From positions 1-61,623 of the forward strand of contig CAMYZZ010000003.1 in NCBI GenBank assembly GCA_947304135.1: a stretch of DNA of 61,623 nucleotides. The letters are read 5' to 3'. The translations under genes and the position numbers were made by a program. The first letter of the stretch is position 1; the number at the start of each line of letters is the position of its first letter. Below the pieces are notes generated by a model. That model ran no database searches, was not told the DNA's origin, and saw only the letters and a list, made by a program, of their open reading frames with translations. Shown piece by piece: positions 18,330-26,366 of this stretch. The DNA comes from an uncultured Candidatus Saccharibacteria bacterium (GTDB taxonomy: Bacteria; Patescibacteriota; Saccharimonadia; Saccharimonadales; Saccharimonadaceae).

Positions 18330-19268
18330 GTGCTATTCGTTTTTCTCGACGGTAGCAGAAAGAATAGTCCAATGCTTTATACAAAAGAACAATGGCTGCA
18401 AGATTTTCGCGGTTATGCCGAAAAGATATTAATGCCAATAGAATCATCGAAGCTTAATAAGAATGACAAGGCAAGCGAAATAAATAAGCAGATAAAAAAC
18501 TATCGCGACAAGAAGCTAAAGCAAGTCGAAGAAAAGGCTAACTCGGAAAAATGGAGCAATACCCTTCTTTTGGACGAAATTTTACGTATGACTTATGCAT
18601 CGTATATTACTATGCTTGAATATCGCAACAAAGTTTGGCCTTACGAATATATGGCCTTCGCTCGTCGTATTGGTGAACTATGGGAGCTATTTTGCCGATT
18701 AGCGTTCGAACATCCAATTAAGCAACTATCATTAATAGAACCGCCGAATTTCAATGAAGTTCAACAGGCTATTAAGAAATCTACGAATGATTATATTGAC
18801 GAATTGCCAGTCTCAGACAGTATTAAAGACGAGCTTAAACGGTATTACGCCATACCATGGACAATGGTTGATAGTGGCGGAATAAAACTCGATCTCGATT
18901 TACACTTTGAACAAAATGGCACTCACTACAACTGTGATTTTAAAAGCGGTTTTAGCTCCAATGAAAAAGGCAATACGAATAGACTGTTACTCGTTGCCAG
19001 TATCTACAAATCACTAAAAACAAACGAAAAAACTATTCTTTTTGTTCGTCAAAAAGAAGACCAAAACAATCATTATCTGCAAACCTTGAAGAATTCATCT
19101 TATTGGGACGTTTTTTGCGCAGACGATTGTTATTCGGCAATCGAAAAGTTTACTGGTTTTAATATGCGTTCTTGGCTAGACGATAACGCAAACTGGCAAA
19201 ACGATATTAGCAAAGACTTCAAAAAACACCTTCAAGATAACGATTTACTCAAATACTTGACTTGGTAA
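18330..19268 (+). CDS. Putative PD-(D/E)XK restriction endonuclease
   Basis: GGIKLDLDLHFEQNGTHYNCDFKSGF (D...DxK) directly upstream of MTase; start uncertain (possibly ATG 18372). Confidence 0.6.
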   Translation: MLFVFLDGSRKNSPMLYTKEQWLQDFRGYAEKILMPIESSKLNKNDKASEINKQIKNYRDKKLKQVEEKANSEKWSNTLLLDEILRMTYASYITMLEYRNKVWPYEYMAFARRIGELWELFCRLAFEHPIKQLSLIEPPNFNEVQQAIKKSTNDYIDELPVSDSIKDELKRYYAIPWTMVDSGGIKLDLDLHFEQNGTHYNCDFKSGFSSNEKGNTNRLLLVASIYKSLKTNEKTILFVRQKEDQNNHYLQTLKNSSYWDVFCADDCYSAIEKFTGFNMRSWLDDNANWQNDISKDFKKHLQDNDLLKYLTW

Positions 19269-19325
19269 TAAGAATAAGTATAATTATCTTAAGTTTTATC
19301 TTAAGTAATTTTGGAGGTACCGTTC

Positions 19326-20834
19326 TTGAAAGATACTCTATGCTCATACTACACCAACTCGAGCGACATAACTCGCTATATGGTTCGACGGCTAAACATT
19401 GATAATAAAGATATTGTTTTGGAGCCGTCCGCGGGAGAAGGCGTTTTTATAGACGGAATGCTAAATAGGAAGCCTGCACATATAGACGCGCTAGACATAG
19501 ACAAAAATGCCATTTCGATCCTCAAGGATAAGTACAGAAGTCGAGATTTTATTACTATCAAAAAAACAGACACGCTTCTCGATTCTACGCTCGATCATTA
19601 TGCCGCAATAGGTGGATATTATGACAAGATAATTGGAAACCCACCTTATGGAGCGTGGCAAGAGTACGAAAAACGCGATTTATTAAAAAAGAAATACACG
19701 GGTCAATATGTCAGAGAGACATATTCATTATTTCTATTGCGCTGCATTTCTCTACTAAAGATCGGCGGTCGTTTGTCGTTTATTATACCTGATACGTATA
19801 TGTTTCTAAATTTACATTCAAAACTCCGTAACCTATTGCTATCTAGCACAAAAATAAACGAAATTATTATATTTCCGTCAAAATTCTTTCCCGGTGTAAG
19901 CTTCGGATATTCAAACCTATCCATTATTACATTAGAAAAAGCCGACAGAACTAGTTCCCTAAATAATACCGTAAAAATAGTAAAAGGTTTTCAATCTTCT
20001 TCCGAATTTGAATTATTGATTGGAAACAAGGAACTTCCAGACCACCTAAACGAATTTTATCTGAACCAAAAGGATATTTACGATAATGCTCAGCATAGAT
20101 TTATTATTGCCGATAATCAAGTGAAGGAGTCTATAGTTAGTACGTCTTCTATGCGACTAGGAGATGTGGCAGATGTGGTGACTGGTTTTTATACAGGAGA
20201 TAATAAACGTTTTATTCGCGCACTAGATGACAGCGTAAAAAATAGCAAACAATATAAAAAGATCGACCCATCACTCATCTATCCATGCACATCATTATCT
20301 GGAATTGAGAACGTAAATGAGGGATATGTTCCATATATAAAAAGCGCCTCGAGCACTCGATACTGCAGGCCAAATAATGAATGGTTTGTTCGCTGGGATA
20401 AGGACACTATTTTGCATTACAACAATGATAAAAAAGCCCGTTTTCAAAATTCAAAGTTCTATTTCAAAACCGGTATAACTGTGCCAATGGTAAAGTCTAG
20501 CACCATTAGAGCATGCTTAATGAGTGGCTGCGTTTTCGATCAGTCAATTGTGGGCATTTTTCCCAAGAATGAAGCCAAATTATATTATCTGCTGGCTTTA
20601 ATGAATTCTAATGTCGCAAACGAATTAATACATACTATTAACCCAACAGCAAACAATTCGGCGAACTATATAAAGCAAATACCGTACATTGAACCAGGAG
20701 AAGATCTATTTAACGAAATAACCTCAAAAACGAAGAAGATAATAGATCTAATAAATACTGGCTCATATAATAAATGTGAGAAGATACATCAAGAAATCGA
20801 CGATCATTTTAGGAATATTTACGCCATTAACTAA
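19326..20834 (+). CDS. N6-adenine DNA methyltransferase (TaqI/Eco57I-like)
   Basis: VLEPSAGEGVFIDGM, DALDIDKNAI, IIGNPPYGAW; TTG start with GGAGG. Confidence 0.9.
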   Translation: MKDTLCSYYTNSSDITRYMVRRLNIDNKDIVLEPSAGEGVFIDGMLNRKPAHIDALDIDKNAISILKDKYRSRDFITIKKTDTLLDSTLDHYAAIGGYYDKIIGNPPYGAWQEYEKRDLLKKKYTGQYVRETYSLFLLRCISLLKIGGRLSFIIPDTYMFLNLHSKLRNLLLSSTKINEIIIFPSKFFPGVSFGYSNLSIITLEKADRTSSLNNTVKIVKGFQSSSEFELLIGNKELPDHLNEFYLNQKDIYDNAQHRFIIADNQVKESIVSTSSMRLGDVADVVTGFYTGDNKRFIRALDDSVKNSKQYKKIDPSLIYPCTSLSGIENVNEGYVPYIKSASSTRYCRPNNEWFVRWDKDTILHYNNDKKARFQNSKFYFKTGITVPMVKSSTIRACLMSGCVFDQSIVGIFPKNEAKLYYLLALMNSNVANELIHTINPTANNSANYIKQIPYIEPGEDLFNEITSKTKKIIDLINTGSYNKCEKIHQEIDDHFRNIYAIN

Positions 20835-20845
20835 TTCCTCCTTAT

Positions 20846-21511
20846 ATGCGTTCAAAGAAAATAATAGTCGATCCGAATAGGCCGCTACCACCTATATTGG
20901 CAAAAGAATACTGGGAGACATCTGCTAAGTTAATTCTTGAGCATTTTTTTCCTGAACGTTTTTTTCACTTATCAGTAGATAGCGAAAGACCAGACTTACG
21001 AAACAGCAATGTTGGTGTTGAAGTAACAAGTGCCGAAGATGCGGAAGCACAAGAAATGGATAGCCTATACACTCGACAATACTCGTATGGCGATAACGAA
21101 CAAAAAGAGAGAGCTCTCAAGCGAATAAAAGAGCTCGGCGGGCGAGTGGAGCAATACTTTTTGACACATCCAGGGCGAGCTCGTAATTTAGAAAAATTAT
21201 CCGATGTAGTAAGAACAAAAACTCAGAAACTAAATAGCAATTATGATATATTCCCCGAGAATTATTCATTCATCTACGATTCATGCTTAATTCTAGATCA
21301 AGAATTACCAGAAATACTGTCGGCTATATCCGATAGTTCGGCAGATTATAAAACCAAATTCGATTCCATATTCATGTACTGTTTTGGCGGTGATTTATAT
21401 GAATTTAACCTGCGAAATAATACGTATGCGCATATCAACGATAGCAGTAAAATAGTACAACAGCTCGTAATTGATGCAAGAAACTTAATTAACAAAAAGT
21501 ATAAAGAATAA
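20846..21511 (+). CDS. Hypothetical R-M-associated protein, possible nuclease
   Basis: RPDLRNSNVGVEVTSAED resembles a PD..ExT active-site strand; follows MTase. Confidence 0.5.
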   Translation: MRSKKIIVDPNRPLPPILAKEYWETSAKLILEHFFPERFFHLSVDSERPDLRNSNVGVEVTSAEDAEAQEMDSLYTRQYSYGDNEQKERALKRIKELGGRVEQYFLTHPGRARNLEKLSDVVRTKTQKLNSNYDIFPENYSFIYDSCLILDQELPEILSAISDSSADYKTKFDSIFMYCFGGDLYEFNLRNNTYAHINDSSKIVQQLVIDARNLINKKYKE

Positions 21512-21580
21512 TCACATAATCCCCTGCGAAGACCTTTTATGAAACTACAAGGTACGCACCCTTTTGAATCATAATCAATT

Positions 21581-21610
21581 GCGGCAATCCTCGCAGGGTT
21601 GTCGCATTTT
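21581..21610 (+). terminator. Rho-independent terminator of the R-M operon
   Basis: GCGGCAATCC tcgca GGGTTGTCGC ATTTT. Confidence 0.7.
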
Positions 21611-21788
21611 AGCTTGGTTCGAACTTAATTGCAACTAGTCTAAAACGCACATGCTTGCAACTTTGAACCGCCGGCATATAATAGGACGTAACGAAAAGGT
21701 TGCGCTCAGTGGTTTCGATTAATATCAAGTAATCGGGCCTAATATTTCTTATTCCTTAATTAGGTTCACATAAACAAAGGAGATTTAT

Positions 21789-21944
21789 GTGGATCCGGAT
21801 TCCACTAACCCAGATAGTCACGACGGCGTGGCGAACCTTATTGCGATTCTGCGAATATGCGAGCAGATTGATACTAACAAAGAAAATATTGATAAAAACT
21901 CAGATCGGGGCGAGTGCAACGACGGTATTATCGTCACATATTAA
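21789..21944 (+). CDS. 51-aa acidic protein VDPDSTNPDSHDGVANLIAILRICEQIDTNKENIDKNSDRGECNDGIIVTY (GTG start)
   Basis: AAAGGAG SD before GTG; protein-like composition unlike the overlapping track ORF 21787..22008. Confidence 0.5.
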   Translation: MDPDSTNPDSHDGVANLIAILRICEQIDTNKENIDKNSDRGECNDGIIVTY

Positions 21945-22009
21945 CACTGGCGTTTATTCCCTTTATCGGTATAATGTTTTGCTAACAAACAAAAGAATCG
22001 AGCGTTAGC

Positions 22010-22552
22010 ATGAAAATACTAGATTATGTAGGAATGGCGCCCGAACCAGTGGAGAAGCCTTTGCGTTACGTAATGTATGTGCGCAAATCTTCCGAGGATG
22101 CCGAGGCGCAAGCTAAATCTCTCCCAGACCAAATTGCGGCATGTAAAGAATATGCCAGAACGAAGGGTTTGCTCGTGGTGGGCGAGCCGATCCAAGAACC
22201 AAAGTCTGCCAAGAAAAGCGGCAATCGTCCGCTCTTCTTGCAGATGTTGAAAGATATTGAGAAAGGCAAATATGACGGTATTCTGCCGTGGCATCCAGAT
22301 CGCCTTTCTCGTAATTCGCTCGAGGCCGGCAAAATCGTGGATCCAAGCAAGTTAAAGCTAACTGCCGAAAAATTCTTGAACCCCCTAAATTCCCTGGATT
22401 TACAGATGAGAGCGGCCGATATGCTTCAAATGGACCTTTTAGCGCGAAAAATATTTTTGAACCTCGAAATTGACCAACAAAAAACGATTCTTTACAGATA
22501 TAAAGAACCGTTTCAAACTCTGATTTCAGGGCCAAATTGTGGCCAAATTTCA
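22010..22552 (+). pseudogene. Serine recombinase with internal deletion (catalytic N-terminus joined to extreme C-terminus)
   Basis: RYVMYVRKSSEDAEAQAKSLPDQIAACKEYA...HPDRLSRNSLEAGKIVD then LDLQMRAADMLQMDLLARKIFLNLEIDQQKTILYRYKEPFQTLI; the recombinase and zinc-ribbon region is missing. Confidence 0.8.
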
Positions 22553-22554
22553 TT

Positions 22555-22631
22555 TGGTGATCCGGGTGGGACTCGAACCCACGACACCAAGCTTAAGAGG
22601 CTCGTGCTCTAACCAGCTGAGCTACCGGACC
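22555..22631 (-). tRNA. tRNA-Lys(CTT), CCA encoded
   Basis: GGTCCGG-TA-GCTCAGCTGGTTAGAGC-A-CGAGC-CTCTTAA-GCTTG-...-GTGGGTTCGAGTCCCAC-CCGGATC-ACCA. Confidence 0.9.
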
Positions 22632-22787
22632 AAATCACCATGGTTGTTAAAACTATTACATTATACCACTTATCAGGTCAAAAGTCTAGTATTAAAATTA
22701 AAAATCCTAAAATTACACCTTTTACCCCTTGCAAAAAGAGTAAATATTTGGTATAATGTATCCCAAGTGTTAATAAAAGGTTAAATT

Positions 22788-23309
22788 ATGAGTTTTTCTA
22801 TTCTAAAGAAAATCGGTGACGAACAGAAAAAGAAAGCTGTTGTTGATGTCCGTTCTGGTGATACCGTTAAAGTCACTCAGAGAATTAAAGAAGGTGACAA
22901 ATCTCGTCTTCAGGTTTTTGAAGGCGTTGTAATCCGTACAGATCGCAAAGATTCCCACACCGCAAGAATCACTGTCCGCAAGGTTGCTTCTGGCGTTGGC
23001 GTTGAGAAATCTTTCTTGATCCACAGCCCACTCGTTGAGAAAATCGAAATCACCAAGCGCTCCAAGGTCCGCCGCAAGAATCTTAGCTACCTCCGCGCTC
23101 GCTCTGGTAAATCTGCTCGTCTTTCTACCAAAGATTTTGACCGCGCAGCCGTAAACGACGTCACTGTCGCCGAAGAGCCAGTTGAAGAAGCTGCAGAAAC
23201 TCCAGCGGAAGCTCCAGCAGAAACCGCCGAGGCAACTGAAGCTCCAGCCGAAGAAGCTAAAGCAGAAGAAGCTCCAGCTGAAGAACCAAAAGAAGAAAAA
23301 GCTGAATAA
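22788..23309 (+). CDS. rplS: 50S ribosomal protein L19 with acidic Ala/Glu/Pro-rich C-terminal tail
   Basis: VRSGDTVKVTQRIKEGDKSRLQVFEGVVI...RRKNLSYLRARSGKSAR. Confidence 0.95.
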   Translation: MSFSILKKIGDEQKKKAVVDVRSGDTVKVTQRIKEGDKSRLQVFEGVVIRTDRKDSHTARITVRKVASGVGVEKSFLIHSPLVEKIEITKRSKVRRKNLSYLRARSGKSARLSTKDFDRAAVNDVTVAEEPVEEAAETPAEAPAETAEATEAPAEEAKAEEAPAEEPKEEKAE

Positions 23310-23327
23310 TTTAACCAATTTCTTATA

Positions 23328-23352
23328 AGTCCCTCCAAACGGAGGGGCTTTT
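23328..23352 (+). terminator. Rho-independent terminator after rplS
   Basis: CCCTCC aaac GGAGGG GCTTTTT. Confidence 0.85.
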
Positions 23353-23408
23353 TGGTGCGCCACGCACATCCGCCAGGGAAGCAGCAAAAATAGTATATAA
23401 TATATATT

Positions 23409-24590
23409 ATGCCAATTTTAGGAATTGACGAGGTAGGACGTGGCCCGTGGGCGGGGCCACTGGTGATAGGTGCGGCAGTTTTGCCGGAGCGTTTTGATGA
23501 GAACAATAATCCAATTGAACAACAAACCTGGCAAGATGATTTAGCCGATTCCAAAAAGCTCACTCCAAAGCGTCGCGAAAGACTTTCGCCAATTATTTTA
23601 GAAAACGCAAAAGCTACCGGCTTGGGTTGGATCCCGGCAAAAGAGCTAGACCAAATCGGCTTATCAAACGCATTGAAGCTTGCCACTCGCCGCGCGGTTT
23701 GTAAGCTCCTAAAACTAGACCAAAAAGAAAACGAAGAAAATCTAAAAAATATCGACCTAAATAATCTACCGTTTGACGAAATAATTATTGATGGCACCAT
23801 GAATTTTTTAAAAGATACTCCGCTAGAAAACATGGTAACTTTTATGCCAAAGGCGGATGCAAAGATTAAGGAAGTTTCCGCCGCTTCGATTATTGCTAAA
23901 GTTGCACGTGATGATTATATGAAAAATCTGGCCGAAAAATACCCACAGTATGGTTTTGAAAAACACGTCGGCTACGGCACCGCTGCCCACAAAGCTGCTC
24001 TCGAAAAGTGCGGCCCCTGCGACGAACACCGCATAAGCTTCAAGCCGGTAGCACATATTGCTGATTTTGAGGGATCTTCGCGACAACGAGAGCGAACGAA
24101 AGGGAATAAACCTGGCGCTAAAATGAGTGCGAGGGGTGACACATTCGAAAGGGCTCCCAGCGACACGCTTCGCGAAAGCGAACGTGGCGATGGGAACGAG
24201 AATGTGGCAGGACCCCGAGCAAGCACTACTACCGCCACTGGCAGCCGTGCTGAAACCGTTGTCGCAAACTATCTAAAGCAAAACGGTCACAAAATCCTCG
24301 CCCGAAACTACAAAACTAAATTTTATGAGATTGACATTGTTTCTGCCGACAAAAACCATATTTATTTCACGGAAGTCAAGTATCGCAAAAACAAATCCCA
24401 TGGTGCCCCACTAGAATTTATCGACAAGAAAAAGCAAGAAAAAATCACTTTTGCCGCCAACGCTTTTATGAAAACTTTGGGCGAAAAATTAAACCGAAGT
24501 CAAGAAGATTTGCCTTCGCCAATCCTTGCTGGTGCAAGCGTGACTGGTCCGGATTTCAACCTTGAAAAGTGGCTGGAAATCATGGTATAA
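23409..24590 (+). CDS. rnhB: Ribonuclease HII fused to YraN/UPF0102 nuclease-like domain
   Basis: LGIDEVGRGPWAGPLVIGAAV...IIDGTMNF...AASIIAKVARD; then GSRAETVVANYLKQNGHKILARNYKTKFYEIDIVSADKNHIYFTEVKYR. Confidence 0.9.
   Translation: MPILGIDEVGRGPWAGPLVIGAAVLPERFDENNNPIEQQTWQDDLADSKKLTPKRRERLSPIILENAKATGLGWIPAKELDQIGLSNALKLATRRAVCKLLKLDQKENEENLKNIDLNNLPFDEIIIDGTMNFLKDTPLENMVTFMPKADAKIKEVSAASIIAKVARDDYMKNLAEKYPQYGFEKHVGYGTAAHKAALEKCGPCDEHRISFKPVAHIADFEGSSRQRERTKGNKPGAKMSARGDTFERAPSDTLRESERGDGNENVAGPRASTTTATGSRAETVVANYLKQNGHKILARNYKTKFYEIDIVSADKNHIYFTEVKYRKNKSHGAPLEFIDKKKQEKITFAANAFMKTLGEKLNRSQEDLPSPILAGASVTGPDFNLEKWLEIMV
24129..24220. repeat. 92-nt palindromic element, copy A, in frame inside rnhB-yraN
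   Basis: Encodes ARGDTFERAPSDTLRESERGDGNENVAGPRA; complementary GGGGT..CACATTC / GAATGTG..ACCCC, CCCAgCGaCACG / CGTGgCGaTGGG. Confidence 0.88.
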
Positions 24591-24599
24591 TAATAAAAC

Positions 24600-26366
24600 A
24601 TGTTTGGTCTTCTAAGGAACTTCAAAAAGAGGGAAGTCGCGCTTTTTATCGTGGCTGTCATTTTGATTTGCTTCCAAGTTTGGCTAGATCTCAAAATGCC
24701 GGACTATATGTCCGAAATTACCCGCTTGGTAGAGACCGAGGGTTCGGAGATTTCCGAGATTCTAAAGAATGGCGCGTTTATGCTGCTCTGCGCGCTTGGG
24801 AGCCTTGCTAGCGCGATTATTGTTGGTTATCTTGCTTCGCGCGTTGCCGCCAGCTTTTCTAAAAATGTTAGGAAAAAACTTTATGACAAAGTTGAGAAAC
24901 TTAGCCTTGCAGAAATCAAAAAGTTTTCTATTAGCAGTTTAATCACCAGAACCACGAACGACATTACTCAGGTAGAAATGTTAGTTTCTATGGGCATGCA
25001 GGTTATGGTAAAAGCTCCGATTACTGCAGTCTGGGCGATCACCAAGATTCTAAACAAGTCTTGGGAGTGGAGTACAGCCACGGCTGTGGCGGTGGTTTTC
25101 TTGATGTCTTTCGTGGCAATTGCGATGTTGATTGTAGTGCCAAAATTCAAAATTATTCAGAAACTTACAGACCGTCTAAACGGCGTCACTCGCGAGAATA
25201 TTTTGGGTATTCGTGTGGCGCGCGCATTTAACGCTGAGACCTTTGAAGAAAACAGATTCAAAAAAGCCAATGATGATCTTACAAACACACAGATTTTTAG
25301 CCAAAAAGTTTTGGCCGCGCTGTCGCCGACGATTTTCTTTACGATGCACATGCTTAGCCTTTCTATTTATGTGATTGGTGCGATTCTAATTGACCATGCT
25401 GCAGCAATGGATCGCCTCACGCTCTTTTCCAATATGGTCGTATTCTCGTCCTATGCGATGCAAGTTGTGATGTCGTTCCTGATGCTCGCCCTGATTTTTA
25501 TGATTGTCCCGCGCGCTCAAGTTTCTGCAAATCGTATTAACGAAGTACTAAAAACCAAGATTAGCATCAAAGAAGGGAAAGAAAACGTCAAAAATACCGC
25601 CGAGACTGGTACAGTGGAGTTTAAAAATGTCAGCTTCAAATATCCAGATGCCGAGGAATACATTTTGGAAAATATTTCATTCAAAGCAGAAAAAGGTCAG
25701 ACAGTCGCATTTATTGGCTCTACTGGCTCTGGCAAATCTACGCTCATTAATCTCGTTCCACGTTTTTACGACGCAACATCCGGCGAAGTGCTGGTCGACG
25801 GCGTCAACGTCAAAAAATATACCTACGAATCACTTTATGACAAGCTCGGCTACGTTTCGCAAAAAGCTGTGATGTTTGATGGTACGGTTTATTCTAATGT
25901 TTCTTTTGGTGATAATGGCAAAGGCAAAAAATCTGAGGCCAAAATCAAAGAAGCTATCAAAGTTGCCCAGGCCAAAAGCTTTGTTGAAAAAATGGAAAAA
26001 GACTATCATGCGCACATTGCAAGCGGTGGTACCAACGTTTCTGGTGGTCAAAAGCAGCGCCTCTCTATCGCTCGCGCTATTGCGCGCGATCCAGAGATTT
26101 ACATTTTTGACGATTCTTTCTCTGCGCTAGATTATAAGACGGACGCGGACTTAAGAAAAGCTCTCAAAAGCTACACTAAAGATGCAACCTCGCTCATTGT
26201 TGCGCAGCGTATCGGTACAATAATGAACGCAGACCAAATCCTGGTTCTTGACAATGGTAAATGCGTCGGTCAGGGTACGCACGCTGAACTTCTCAAATCT
26301 TGCAAAGTTTATCGTCAAATCGCCGAGTCACAACTCGCGCCAGAAGAATTAGAAAGGAGTGTATAA
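24600..26366 (+). CDS. ABC transporter permease/ATPase (exporter half)
   Basis: FIGSTGSGKSTL, VSGGQKQRLSIARAIARDPEIYIFDDSFSALD. Confidence 0.93.
   Translation: MFGLLRNFKKREVALFIVAVILICFQVWLDLKMPDYMSEITRLVETEGSEISEILKNGAFMLLCALGSLASAIIVGYLASRVAASFSKNVRKKLYDKVEKLSLAEIKKFSISSLITRTTNDITQVEMLVSMGMQVMVKAPITAVWAITKILNKSWEWSTATAVAVVFLMSFVAIAMLIVVPKFKIIQKLTDRLNGVTRENILGIRVARAFNAETFEENRFKKANDDLTNTQIFSQKVLAALSPTIFFTMHMLSLSIYVIGAILIDHAAAMDRLTLFSNMVVFSSYAMQVVMSFLMLALIFMIVPRAQVSANRINEVLKTKISIKEGKENVKNTAETGTVEFKNVSFKYPDAEEYILENISFKAEKGQTVAFIGSTGSGKSTLINLVPRFYDATSGEVLVDGVNVKKYTYESLYDKLGYVSQKAVMFDGTVYSNVSFGDNGKGKKSEAKIKEAIKVAQAKSFVEKMEKDYHAHIASGGTNVSGGQKQRLSIARAIARDPEIYIFDDSFSALDYKTDADLRKALKSYTKDATSLIVAQRIGTIMNADQILVLDNGKCVGQGTHAELLKSCKVYRQIAESQLAPEELERSV

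Noticed and set aside
21787-22008. Track ORF MWIRIPLTQIVTTAWRTL...
   Set aside because: Shifted frame over a better 51-aa ORF with GTG start and SD; composition not protein-like.
22553-22612. C-terminal GDPGGTRTHDTKLKRLVL of track ORF 22010..22612
   Set aside because: This is read-through of the antisense of tRNA-Lys, a common false ORF tail.
23160-23306. Acidic Ala/Glu/Pro tail of L19 as a separate functional domain
   Set aside because: Low complexity only; disordered acidic tails are not informative from sequence alone.
22803-23833. Minus-strand ORFs opposite rplS/rnhB
   Set aside because: Low-complexity Phe/Ser mirrors of the acidic L19 tail and core genes; no start signals.
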